From Oscillospiraceae bacterium (lineage in GTDB: Bacteria; Bacillota; Clostridia; Oscillospirales; Ruminococcaceae), in assembly GCA_017559185.1 (NCBI GenBank), contig JAFYSU010000055.1, positions 1 through 64,000 of the forward strand: DNA of 64,000 nucleotides, given 5' to 3'. Numbering within the stretch: the stretch's first letter is position 1; each line of letters starts with the position of its first letter. Below, in pieces: positions 1 to 7,848 of this stretch. The notes below the pieces were generated by a model. The model was given only the letters and a program-made list of their open reading frames with translations. It did no database searches and had not been told where the DNA came from. The position numbers were made by a program, and so were the translations under genes.

Positions 1-48
1 ATCATTATTAACATCCTTTTGAATATAATAAATTGTTTTTGAAAGATC

Positions 49-276
49 TTACTTTTCATAATCTGACAGCATAAACTCTACACAAGGTAAAAAAACTGTT
101 TTTCCTGCTATTTCAAATTCCGATTCAATCACACCAAAGCCATACAGATATTTTTCGTTATATTTATCGGGAACATCGCCTATCCGCATGAAGTTTTCAT
201 ATGACAAATCTTCCTTACAGCATATAGAAACCCTGTCTATCCTGCTTAAATATCCCCGTATATCTTTAAATTTCAT
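49..276 (-). CDS. Small hypothetical protein, 75 aa
   Basis: I do not recognise the family. The product is a soluble-looking, charged protein with no signal peptide and no membrane segment. It has three cysteines, two of them adjacent at residues 19-20 (ICCKED). It starts at an ATG preceded by a GAGGGGTG ribosome site about 8 bases upstream. It is the last member of a tight leftward group of four small genes, the other three encoding exported or lipoprotein-like products. Co-transcription is inferred from spacings of about 30 bases or less. No function can be proposed. Confidence 0.6.
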   Translation of the reverse strand: MKFKDIRGYLSRIDRVSICCKEDLSYENFMRIGDVPDKYNEKYLYGFGVIESEFEIAGKTVFLPCVEFMLSDYEK

Positions 277-308
277 CTTTTACACCCCTCATCCCACCAC
301 AACTGTTT

Positions 309-434
309 TTATTTTACAAATACCATCTGCGGTGATGGAAGTACTGGTTTTTTCACTATTCTCGGATTATTGCAGCCCGACATTGCAAACATCACTACCA
401 AAATTGCTGCTAATAACTTAATGTGCTTTTTCAT
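309..434 (-). CDS. Very small lipoprotein, 41 aa
   Basis: A 41-residue product starts with a complete lipoprotein signal: MKKHIK, a hydrophobic run, then the lipobox MSGC with the lipidated cysteine at residue 21. Only about 20 residues remain after cleavage, rich in proline, lysine and valine. The AAAGGAG ribosome site overlaps the stop codon of the preceding exported-protein gene, the usual sign of coupled translation. It could be a peptide lipoprotein acting with its neighbours, or the N-terminal remnant of a larger lipoprotein gene. The sequence after the stop gives no evident continuation. Function unknown. Confidence 0.65.
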   Translation of the reverse strand: MKKHIKLLAAILVVMFAMSGCNNPRIVKKPVLPSPQMVFVK

Positions 435-437
435 AAT

Positions 438-827
438 CTACTCCTTTAAATTTCCGTACAAAATTCTGACAGCGTATTCTGATATTTTCCCGTCTGTTAC
501 GGTAAATTTAACCATACTGTATTCTTCACCCTTAATATGAAACAGTGCTGTACCGCAGCTGTTTTCACTATCATATGTATAGTCCAGCAGTTCCTTTTTA
601 TCAGATGGACTAATTGGTTTTAGATAATAGCGATATACAAAATCTTCATGCAGCGAGGAATCTATATTATCTAAATTTTTAATCAAAAATATTTTATACT
701 CACTTTTGTTGACTGCTGATTGCTCATCTATTACAAACTCATGGTAGCCATCATACGGGTTATAAATTATACCCATAAGCAGGACGCTGCTCAGGAATAT
801 GATTGAAAAAATCATAAATTTCCGCAT
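438..827 (-). CDS. Exported or membrane-anchored hypothetical protein, 129 aa
   Basis: The N-terminus (RKFMIFSIIFLSSVLLMGII, residues 2-21) is a signal peptide or single membrane anchor. The rest is a soluble domain of about 105 residues rich in Asp, Glu, Tyr and Lys. I do not recognise it. The start is supported by an AAGGAG site six bases before the ATG. The first 68 bases overlap the 3' end of the upstream lipoprotein gene in another frame, and both reading frames look genuine there. The domain's position beside two lipoproteins suggests a cell-surface role, which is inference only. Confidence 0.65.
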   Translation of the reverse strand: MRKFMIFSIIFLSSVLLMGIIYNPYDGYHEFVIDEQSAVNKSEYKIFLIKNLDNIDSSLHEDFVYRYYLKPISPSDKKELLDYTYDSENSCGTALFHIKGEEYSMVKFTVTDGKISEYAVRILYGNLKE

Positions 828-1227
828 CCTCTACTCCTTCGTTAAACTTTAAAATAATTATTGTAGTCATAGCTTCATTGAATTTTGAACACTCCATATA
901 TCTGACTCTTATCAATACCTTTTCATCCGAATTATAGGGTTTAATATCCCATATTTTCACAGCAATATTTCCGGGAAAATAATCGATATATTCGCGGTAG
1001 CTTTCCGAGTCATACATCAATTTTTCTGCCACATTTTCCGGTATAATTGAACTTACAGTTTTCAGCCTTTCCTCTCTATCAGGAGAATAGTTAAAGCCTG
1101 CAAGCGTTTCAGCCAACAGTTCTATCTGCTCTTGGCTCAAACGCTTTTCTGATTTGTTTTTTATGCTACAGCCTGATATTGTAAAAATAACAATCAACAC
1201 TATAAAAACCGATATAATCTTTTTCAT
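760..1227 (-). CDS. Lipoprotein of unknown function, 155 aa
   Basis: The chosen start gives MKKIISVF and a classic lipoprotein signal ending in the lipobox ISGC. An upstream extension exists, but AAAAGGAAA sits directly before this ATG pair. The mature part, about 135 residues, is a charged mixed alpha/beta domain (motifs such as KIWDIKPYNSDEKVLIRVRY) resembling the small lipid-anchored domains often seen in Clostridia. I cannot assign a family. It is the first gene of a four-gene leftward group and its 3' end overlaps the next gene. Low GC content fits accessory DNA. Confidence 0.7.
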   Translation of the reverse strand: MKKIISVFIVLIVIFTISGCSIKNKSEKRLSQEQIELLAETLAGFNYSPDREERLKTVSSIIPENVAEKLMYDSESYREYIDYFPGNIAVKIWDIKPYNSDEKVLIRVRYMECSKFNEAMTTIIILKFNEGVEDAEIYDFFNHIPEQRPAYGYNL

Positions 1228-1607
1228 CATTTTCCTTTTCACTTTCAAATAAATTAGATTTTTGGTTTTACTTCCAACATGTTTTGGTAATAACAGCCTT
1301 ACATTATTTTGTATGTATCCCATTATGTGTCTTTATTTGTGTTCCTTTATGTTGACGAATATTATTGGTAATATAAAGGAACAAAAGTTGCTAGTTTATT
1401 GCTGTACTTTTACCGCTGCCAACCCAATATTTTTTAATTTCTTAAATCAACCATCTTTCACCGGTATCAGTTCCATACGCATACAATTACAATCAAGCAA
1501 AGCAGTTCGTATGCCTATTTGATCGTTTTTATTACAAAATTGCTCACTTCTTTTTATTTTTTTTATGATTTTCTGGTTTTATCTTCTCTTTTTTCTTCAC
1601 CTCACCA

Positions 1608-1979
1608 CTAAACTTCATATGCTTCTATCCCATCGAGTTTACATATTTCTACTAAAGTGTCTTCTATCTCCCAAGCGTTACACAAAAGCCTTGTTGGTTT
1701 TAAAAACTTGTTAGGTTTAGTTGGAAGTTTTTTGAACGCCCACCATTGCGAGCCATAACACTCCTCCCGTTCCAACCACCAATCATCTCCGCAAATAACC
1801 AAATCTTTCGCTACTTCTTGAACACCGTGACCACTATTATAGTAGACATTTGATAACTCCTTGAAATCATCAATTGATATTTGAGCATCAACACTGCCTA
1901 TCCATCTTACATCTTCAAATGTTTTACCGTTCTCTTCCAACGCACTTATTGTTTCTTCCCAAAGGTTTTCCATATACAT
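1608..1979 (-). CDS. Conserved-looking acidic hypothetical protein, 123 aa
   Basis: This is a soluble, acidic protein with six tryptophans, several in the central stretch around GDDWWLER and SQWWAFKK (about residues 64-85). It has no signal peptide or membrane segment. The pattern of a GDDWWLER-type core followed by a basic KLPTKPNKF segment resembles small orphan proteins of gut Firmicutes and their mobile elements. I recall no defined function. The start is ambiguous between two ATGs six bases apart, with only a weak ribosome site. It stands alone, downstream of the RNA ligase gene and separated from it by an inverted repeat. Confidence 0.6.
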   Translation of the reverse strand: MYMENLWEETISALEENGKTFEDVRWIGSVDAQISIDDFKELSNVYYNSGHGVQEVAKDLVICGDDWWLEREECYGSQWWAFKKLPTKPNKFLKPTRLLCNAWEIEDTLVEICKLDGIEAYEV

Positions 1980-2006
1980 GTACTCATCTACTAATTCTGT
2001 AAGTCA

Positions 2007-2053
2007 GCTTAAGGGTATAAGTATTTATTATCGCAGCAGCTTATACCCTTAGC
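2007..2053. repeat. Inverted repeat between RNA ligase and orphan gene
   Basis: Eleven-base perfect arms, AAGGGTATAAG at 2011-2021 and its complement at 2040-2050, are separated by 18 bases. Past a single bulged T at 2010 they extend by GCT/AGC. There is no clear T run, so it is a weak candidate terminator. An operator or mobile-element scar is equally possible. Confidence 0.5.
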
Positions 2054-2080
2054 AAATTTTAAGCACATACTAATTAACTG

Positions 2081-3079
2081 TTAGTTGCCTTCCAAAAGGA
2101 ATTCAGGACTTATACATTTGAAACTTATGTTTTCTTCCATATTTCTGAACACACAACCTTCACGATTTCGTTGTACAAGTACCGAATTTCCTTTTACATA
2201 CTCAACCAAATCCGAAATTTTTTCGGGCAGTGTAAACTCTGTTTCCATAATCGGAACCGTTTTAATTCCAAATGGCTTCAATTTTTCGGCTATCTCTACC
2301 GTTGAAAGTCTTTTTTCAGGATAAATTAAATTGAATGCGTAAAAATCACTTTCTTCCAGTTGGTAACGATTTCCTTGAATTTTAGGGCCTATAGTTTCAC
2401 CTTGCAAAACAACGCTTTCGGCATCGCCAATTAAACTTTTCAACACTGTTTCCATTTGGTAGCGTTCATTAACTCTTACATATGAATTTTCGCCCTCTGG
2501 CTCTATTTCGAGATTTCGGCTGCATATTCCAAATCGGTATTCACCATTATCCTCTTTTTTCAAATAATATGTTGTTGATGTTCCGTCCAGTTTTTCGGTA
2601 ACCATAAATTTTGTTTTTTCATCCCTGCATTTTTCGAATAATGGCACCAAGTTCTGAATTCGTTCTTCGTCTGTTTTTGAAATCCATTCAGGGAATGGAA
2701 CACCGGGTTTCTTTTTTACTTTTTCGCCTCGGAGTTCTTCTTTCATGTACTTACGAATGTTAAGCACCTCGGTTACATCGTCCCCAACAGTATATTCACC
2801 GTCAGGAAGTATTTCACAAGGCATTACCAAGCCCTGCGATATTTGTCCTCTGAGTTTTTTTGTTCTTACTCTAAACTTTGATTTACGCATAAACTCAAAA
2901 TCCGGACATTCAGGCAGCAAAGAGTCAATTTCGATATAAATAATTTTATCGCCTTGTTTATAGTTATCCTTCTTTGCAACCACACATTCCCAACCATCCA
3001 CAATTGCCAATTCAATTGCATCTGCATTTGGAATTGGTCTTATTTCGGAAATAACCCTTATACTTGCAAGTTTTCTCAT
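2081..3079 (-). CDS. RNA ligase, DraRnl/Rnl5-type (TIGR02306-like)
   Basis: Predicted ATP-dependent ligase sealing nicks that carry a 3'-OH RNA end, by way of a covalent lysyl-AMP. The 332-residue length matches the DRB0094 family (Deinococcus radiodurans RnlA). Residues about 1-110 form the N-terminal OB-like domain of that family, and the nucleotidyltransferase domain follows. Visible motifs are motif I KLDGTS with nucleophile K163, SRN at 187-189, QGETIG at 226-231 (motif IIIa), REGCVFR at 306-312 (motif IV) and SFKCIS with K321 (motif V). The start was placed at the ATG preceded by AAAGGA, eight bases away. A longer in-frame form lacks a ribosome site. No partner repair or toxin gene is adjacent, so its RNA substrate is unknown. 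Confidence 0.88.
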   Translation of the reverse strand: MRKLASIRVISEIRPIPNADAIELAIVDGWECVVAKKDNYKQGDKIIYIEIDSLLPECPDFEFMRKSKFRVRTKKLRGQISQGLVMPCEILPDGEYTVGDDVTEVLNIRKYMKEELRGEKVKKKPGVPFPEWISKTDEERIQNLVPLFEKCRDEKTKFMVTEKLDGTSTTYYLKKEDNGEYRFGICSRNLEIEPEGENSYVRVNERYQMETVLKSLIGDAESVVLQGETIGPKIQGNRYQLEESDFYAFNLIYPEKRLSTVEIAEKLKPFGIKTVPIMETEFTLPEKISDLVEYVKGNSVLVQRNREGCVFRNMEENISFKCISPEFLLEGN

Positions 3080-3699
3080 ATGCAAAATCCTTTCTGTTTT
3101 TTCACCATAGTACACCTGTTATATATGCATTTTCAAGGTTTCGGTATTGTAAGGTGCAAACGCACATTACCACATCAGGATTTAAAGTGAACATTTTTCA
3201 ACGCGCATCTTCTGTATAAAATCTTGTGTAAAATCAAGGTATACATTTCAAGTACAGATATGTACATTTTTAATCCCCGCTTGTTTAATTTGTAAATTTT
3301 TTGTAAATTATAAACAGCTATATATTATTTAAATTGTCCTTTAAATGCACAACGACAATATTTATATCCCCAACACTTCCAATATTTTATCTGCTGTTTT
3401 TATCCCATTATATGTCCATCGCTGTCCTATAATCATCCCAGTTCATTTCAAGAAATAACCCGATTTAATTATGATACATAACTTTAAGATTCTATGTTTT
3501 TTACTTTTAAATGCAGAAATGAAGATACTATAAATATGGTTTTGTGAATTCAACGATGTCATGATATTGCTTTTATTACAGTCGTATATTGTCAAAATAT
3601 GTTGTTCTTTAGGTTTTGTTATGGTATGCTTTGAAAACAAGAGAGAAAATGATGTTTCCAGACGGTAATAATACCGTTTTGACATACGGAGGTTTACAT
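3080..3699. other. AT-rich intergenic gap, no convincing gene
   Basis: These 620 bases separate the leftward RNA ligase gene from the rightward ZIP transporter. Open frames inside are short and have poor composition. The only features I can support are the palindrome and ribosome site near the right edge. A 24-codon leftward frame at 3362-3436 reads like a protein C-terminus and might be a gene fossil. Confidence 0.5.
3662..3677. promoter_or_regulatory. Operator-like palindrome before ZIP transporter
   Basis: The perfect dyad ACGGTA-N4-TACCGT lies 22 bases before the transporter start codon and just ahead of its GGAGG ribosome site. A metal-responsive repressor site is plausible from position only. 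It does not match the DtxR/MntR or Zur consensus that I remember. Confidence 0.35.
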
Positions 3700-4539
3700 A
3701 TGAGCATATTAGAAACCTTGATTTTGACAACTGCTATTGCAGGTGTAGGCGGAACAGGACTGGGCGGATTAATCGGAGCTTTACTGCAAAAAGACTCTAC
3801 CCGAACCGTAAGCCTGTTATTAAGCTTTGCAGGTGGTGTAATGCTGAGCCTTGTTTGCTTTGATTTGATTACCGAAGCAATTGAAACAGGCGTTGGGGTT
3901 ATGGTGGTAATTGGTGCGGTAGCATTTGGTGTAGTTATTATTTATTTACTTAACTATTTAATTGACCGCAACACCAATCCCGAAGTTCCGCATATCGACG
4001 AAAATCATCCAAAAACAGCTGATAATTTGGATGAATTAATTCACAGCGACCATTACGAACAGCATTTTGCCAAGCACGGTAACAGCTTTGCGCTGTTTGT
4101 TGCAGGTATGGTGATGGCATGTGCTATTGCACTGCATAATGTGCCCGAGGGCATGACAATTGGTGCTTCATATGCCAGCAACAGTGGTGTAATGGGGCGT
4201 TCTGCTTTGGTGCTTGCAGTCTTGATTGGCTTGCACAACATTCCGGAGGGTATGGCGGTTTCGGTACCGCTTATCAGCGGTGGAATGGGTAAAACCAAAG
4301 CTGTTCTAATGACAGCACTTTCCGGAGTTCCTACCATTATCGGAGCTCTGTTAGGATATCTTATTGGAGAAATTGGGGCACTGGGATTGGCACTTAGTCT
4401 TGGCTTTGCCAGCGGTGCTATGCTGTATGTAGTATTCGGTGAAATCTTCCCACAGGCAATATTAATGCATCACAGCAAAATTCCTGCCTTTTCGGCTATT
4501 GTTGGTATCCTTGTTGGTATGTTTATTATCTTTGCCTGA
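3700..4539 (+). CDS. ZIP-family metal ion transporter
   Basis: Membrane permease importing divalent metal (zinc, or possibly iron or manganese) into the cytoplasm. The 279 residues form about eight membrane helices. The two diagnostic ZIP helices carry HNVPEG (146-151) and HNIPEG (179-184), whose His/Glu residues build the binuclear metal site. The cytoplasmic loop between helices 3 and 4 (about 92-127) is His/Asp/Glu-rich (HIDENH, HSDHYEQHF), as in regulatory ZIP loops. The start was set at the ATG with CGGAGG seven bases upstream; a longer in-frame extension has no ribosome site. The gene appears to be first in a rightward series. A palindrome in front may be its operator. Confidence 0.92.
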   Translation: MSILETLILTTAIAGVGGTGLGGLIGALLQKDSTRTVSLLLSFAGGVMLSLVCFDLITEAIETGVGVMVVIGAVAFGVVIIYLLNYLIDRNTNPEVPHIDENHPKTADNLDELIHSDHYEQHFAKHGNSFALFVAGMVMACAIALHNVPEGMTIGASYASNSGVMGRSALVLAVLIGLHNIPEGMAVSVPLISGGMGKTKAVLMTALSGVPTIIGALLGYLIGEIGALGLALSLGFASGAMLYVVFGEIFPQAILMHHSKIPAFSAIVGILVGMFIIFA

Positions 4540-4583
4540 TAATTGCAAATCTTAATTTAAATAATGAAAGGGATATTGCTGTC

Positions 4584-6503
4584 ATGAAAAAAAACATATC
4601 TAAAATTACTGCCTTTTTAGCTGTATCAATTATGTTGACAGCAATCATTATAGATTGGCTTAATCCTGTCCCCGAAATGATGCAGGAGCTTTCGCTTCGT
4701 GACAAAGTATCGCAGATGATGATGATGTCGTTTCGTTACTGGGATAATGACCCTGTTGCCACAAAAGAACCAACCGCATTTACCGTTATGAATGACGATG
4801 TACGCCTTATTGTTGAAAATTATAATTTAGGTGCTGTTATTTACTTTGCTCAAAACCTTGCCGAAACCGAACAAGCTTACATTCTTACCAAAGAAATGCA
4901 GCAGGCCGCTGTTAAAGACGGCGGAATTCCAATGCTAATCTGCACCGACCAAGAAGGCGGGAATGTTTTTCGCTTGGCTTCGGGCACTTCACTTCCGGGT
5001 AATATGGCACTCGGCGCAGCAAACGATGTGGAATATGCCTTAAAAGCAGGCAGAATTATAGGCAGTGAATTAAGTGTATTGGGGATCAACACCAATCTTG
5101 CACCTGTTGCTGATATAAACAACAATGCAAATAACCCCGTAATAGGGCTTCGTTCTTACAGCGACGACCCTTCATTAACAGGACAAATGGCAGTCGGTGT
5201 TATTGATGGCATGTCAGAATATAATATCGTAAGCTGTGCCAAGCATTTTCCCGGTCATGGAGATACCGCTGTTGATTCACATTACGGCTTACCATGTGTT
5301 GATAAATCACTATCCGATTTGTCTGAGCGCGAGCTTATCCCGTTTCAAACTGCCATAAATCATGGTGTTGATATGGTTATGACCGCGCATATTCTTTATC
5401 CTCAATTAGAACCTGATACAGCTTTTTCAACAAAAACAGGAAAACAGGAATCACTGCCCGCTACCATGTCCGACGATATTATTACCCAACTACTTAAAAC
5501 CGACATGAAATTTAATGGAATAGTTGTAACCGATGCAATGGAAATGAAAGGCATTACCGACCATTGGGAACCGGTTGAAGCAGTAATTTATTCCATACAG
5601 GCAGGGGCAGATATGATATGCATACCCTGTTCACTTAACTCACCAAAGGATATTTCCAATTTGGATGCTGTAATTGATGGAGTATGTGCTGCTGTTGAAG
5701 ATGGCAGAATACCAATGAGCCGAATTGATGATGCTGTCGAAAGAATTCTTACCGTAAAACACAACCGAGGAATTTTGAATTATAACAATTTCAAATATAC
5801 CTTGGAAGATGCTAAAACTATTGTTGGCAGCAATACCAATAAAGAAGCAGAACAAGAAATTGCCGCTGCCGCTGTTACCGTTTTACAAAATAAAAATAAC
5901 ACTTTGCCGTTAAAGCTTACATCGGAAAGTAAGGTTTTAATGGCTGTTCCATACGACAATGAACAAGCACAGATGATAATTGGTTGGAATCGTGCAAAAA
6001 ATAAAGGCCTTATTCCCGATGGTGCACAGATAAAAGTAATACGATTTGATAAAAACACATCCCCTGACACTTTCAAGGCTGAGCTTGATTGGGCAGACAC
6101 TTTGATTTTTAATTCCGAAGTCAGCAGACCATCTGCAATGAATGGCGGAAGCTGGGAATCCGCTTATATTCTTAATGCTGCTGCATACGCAAAATCCCAT
6201 GGCAAAACAACCATTGTTATCTCTGCGGATAAACCCTACGATGTACAATCTTATCCTGATGCCGATGCAGTCTTGGCTGTATACGGCTGCAAAGGTTCAT
6301 CTGTTGACCCTACCGATGCCTTAATAAACGGTACTTTGTATTCTGATACAGCTTGCGGACCAAATATTATTGCCGGAATAGAGGTAATTTTGGGTGTCTG
6401 TCCTGCAAAAGGAGTTCTGCCTGTTGATATTCCAAAGTTTGAAAACGGAGCATACACCGATGAAATTGTTTTCCCTCGCGGCTATGGCTTAACTTATAAT
6501 TAA
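4584..6503 (+). CDS. Membrane-anchored glycoside hydrolase family 3 (NagZ-like)
   Basis: Probable exo-beta-N-acetylglucosaminidase acting on peptidoglycan or related glycans outside the membrane. An N-terminal hydrophobic segment (about 8-24) is followed by a GH3 TIM-barrel domain with TDQEGG (121-126), KHFPGHG (220-226), the NagZ-type Asp/His dyad in VDSHYG (D231, H233) and nucleophile D317 in VVTDAME. Residues from about 420 form the GH3 C-terminal alpha/beta-sandwich domain, as in Bacillus NagZ/YbbD. The 639-residue length fits the two-domain secreted form. AAAGGG precedes the ATG. It is 44 bases after the ZIP gene and may be co-transcribed. Cell-wall recycling is inferred from the family. 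Confidence 0.9.
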   Translation: MKKNISKITAFLAVSIMLTAIIIDWLNPVPEMMQELSLRDKVSQMMMMSFRYWDNDPVATKEPTAFTVMNDDVRLIVENYNLGAVIYFAQNLAETEQAYILTKEMQQAAVKDGGIPMLICTDQEGGNVFRLASGTSLPGNMALGAANDVEYALKAGRIIGSELSVLGINTNLAPVADINNNANNPVIGLRSYSDDPSLTGQMAVGVIDGMSEYNIVSCAKHFPGHGDTAVDSHYGLPCVDKSLSDLSERELIPFQTAINHGVDMVMTAHILYPQLEPDTAFSTKTGKQESLPATMSDDIITQLLKTDMKFNGIVVTDAMEMKGITDHWEPVEAVIYSIQAGADMICIPCSLNSPKDISNLDAVIDGVCAAVEDGRIPMSRIDDAVERILTVKHNRGILNYNNFKYTLEDAKTIVGSNTNKEAEQEIAAAAVTVLQNKNNTLPLKLTSESKVLMAVPYDNEQAQMIIGWNRAKNKGLIPDGAQIKVIRFDKNTSPDTFKAELDWADTLIFNSEVSRPSAMNGGSWESAYILNAAAYAKSHGKTTIVISADKPYDVQSYPDADAVLAVYGCKGSSVDPTDALINGTLYSDTACGPNIIAGIEVILGVCPAKGVLPVDIPKFENGAYTDEIVFPRGYGLTYN

Positions 6504-6576
6504 TAGATTTTTTATAGCTTAACTTTTTAATGAACGAGAACCACAATCTTTCACTATCATCTGAAGGAACATAAAA

Positions 6577-7737
6577 ATGACAACAACCATCCCAACCGAC
6601 AAAATCAAAACTTCATCCGAGCAACCTTCTGCAATTAGTGAATACCTCAGCCAAAAAATTAAGTTTTTAACCACAATTTCCATGATATTTGTGGTGTTCA
6701 TTCATGCCTACAACTATACCGATACCTTTTTACAGCCAATGACCTGCATTACCGAGGGACTGCATATCGGTGCAATGACACAGTTTTTCTTTTCTAACGC
6801 ATTTACCAGAAGTGCAGTACCTATTTATTTCATCGTATCCGGATATTTGTTTTTTGCAAAGCGTGAGCTAACATCCAAAGTATATACACATCAAATCCAA
6901 AAGCGGCTTAAAAGTGTACTGTATGTGTTTCTTGTTGTCTCGACCGTTTCATTTGCTTGCTGTACAGCTATCTATACTGTAACGGGTGCAGGTGTTTTTC
7001 CCGTAATTGACGAGCGTATGGCAGTAGTTGAACAAGGATTAACAGGTGTACTTAAAATATGGCTTAGTAATCCTTTTGCATTTCAGCTGTGGTTTTTGAT
7101 GCAGCTTTTCTTAATCTGTCTTTTAACACCACTAATAAATTGGTTTATTATTCGATTCAATGTACTTTTACCAGCACTATTTATAGTACCGTGGTGGTTT
7201 GATATTGGATTTGGTATTGGTTCTTACAATGTATTTAACGCAGACACCTACTTGTTTTTTACTTTTGGTGCGTGGCTTGGTATAAAGAAAATCAAATTGC
7301 CCGGCATGGACAAGCCAATAGGCAAAAAAGCAGTATCTTGGATTATGCTTGCCTGTCTTACTGCATTATCAGCAATATATACTGTTTACTGTGCATCCAT
7401 AACCGTAAGTTCTCAAAAACAAATGATGTTGTTTAAACTTATAACCATTGTCGGCATAGCTGCAGTTTGGTACTTGTATGACATAATCCCCAATAGCTTT
7501 ATCAACTCTGTCCCATGGAAAACATTACAGAAAAATTCTTTTGTAATTTTCCTGCTGCACGAGCCTTTAATGCACATGATTTTTCAACGAGGACTCGCTT
7601 TCTCTCAATCCGATTGCATGCATATGCTGCTATATTTCGGGCTTCCTGTACTAATGATTTTACTTATGAGTGCCGTTGGCACATGGACAAGACGATATTG
7701 CCCTGCATGTTATAAAATTCTTACAGGCGGCAGATAA
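6577..7737 (+). CDS. Acyltransferase 3 family membrane protein
   Basis: Integral membrane O-acyltransferase of the OafA/WecH type, expected to transfer acetyl or similar groups onto a cell-surface glycan or lipid-linked sugar. A short soluble N-terminus is followed by about ten hydrophobic segments. The first (about 28-46) contains the family's conserved histidine in VVFIHAYNY, and IYFIVSGYLFF (about 86-96) is the typical second-helix motif of acyltransferase-3 proteins. AAGGA precedes the ATG. The preceding gene is a wall-acting GH3 enzyme, so modification of a wall polymer is a reasonable inference, but the substrate cannot be read from sequence. A bidirectional terminator follows. Confidence 0.82.
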   Translation: MTTTIPTDKIKTSSEQPSAISEYLSQKIKFLTTISMIFVVFIHAYNYTDTFLQPMTCITEGLHIGAMTQFFFSNAFTRSAVPIYFIVSGYLFFAKRELTSKVYTHQIQKRLKSVLYVFLVVSTVSFACCTAIYTVTGAGVFPVIDERMAVVEQGLTGVLKIWLSNPFAFQLWFLMQLFLICLLTPLINWFIIRFNVLLPALFIVPWWFDIGFGIGSYNVFNADTYLFFTFGAWLGIKKIKLPGMDKPIGKKAVSWIMLACLTALSAIYTVYCASITVSSQKQMMLFKLITIVGIAAVWYLYDIIPNSFINSVPWKTLQKNSFVIFLLHEPLMHMIFQRGLAFSQSDCMHMLLYFGLPVLMILLMSAVGTWTRRYCPACYKILTGGR

Positions 7738-7790
7738 ATATTACACGTGCAGCCGATTTTACCAAATATCGTTTTAATCAGTGATTTCAG

Positions 7791-7837
7791 AAAAACCCAT
7801 CGACCTGCCATGAACAGGTCAATGGGTTTTTCTTTTT
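7791..7837. terminator. Bidirectional intrinsic terminator
   Basis: Arms at 7791-7807 and 7815-7831 pair over 17 positions with one mismatch and a seven-base loop. A T-rich tract follows on each strand. It ends the rightward acyltransferase gene and the leftward reductase operon, which converge here. Confidence 0.92.
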
Positions 7838-7848
7838 AAAATTTTCGA

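Noticed and set aside
3362-3436. 24-codon leftward frame reading MIIGQRWTYNGIKTADKILE and on
   Set aside because: It reads like a natural protein C-terminus, possibly a fossil of a lost gene, but it is too short and has no ribosome site to call.
3443-3730. 95-codon leftward frame in the gap before the ZIP gene
   Set aside because: AT-driven composition, no ribosome site, and it overlaps the transporter's regulatory region and start.
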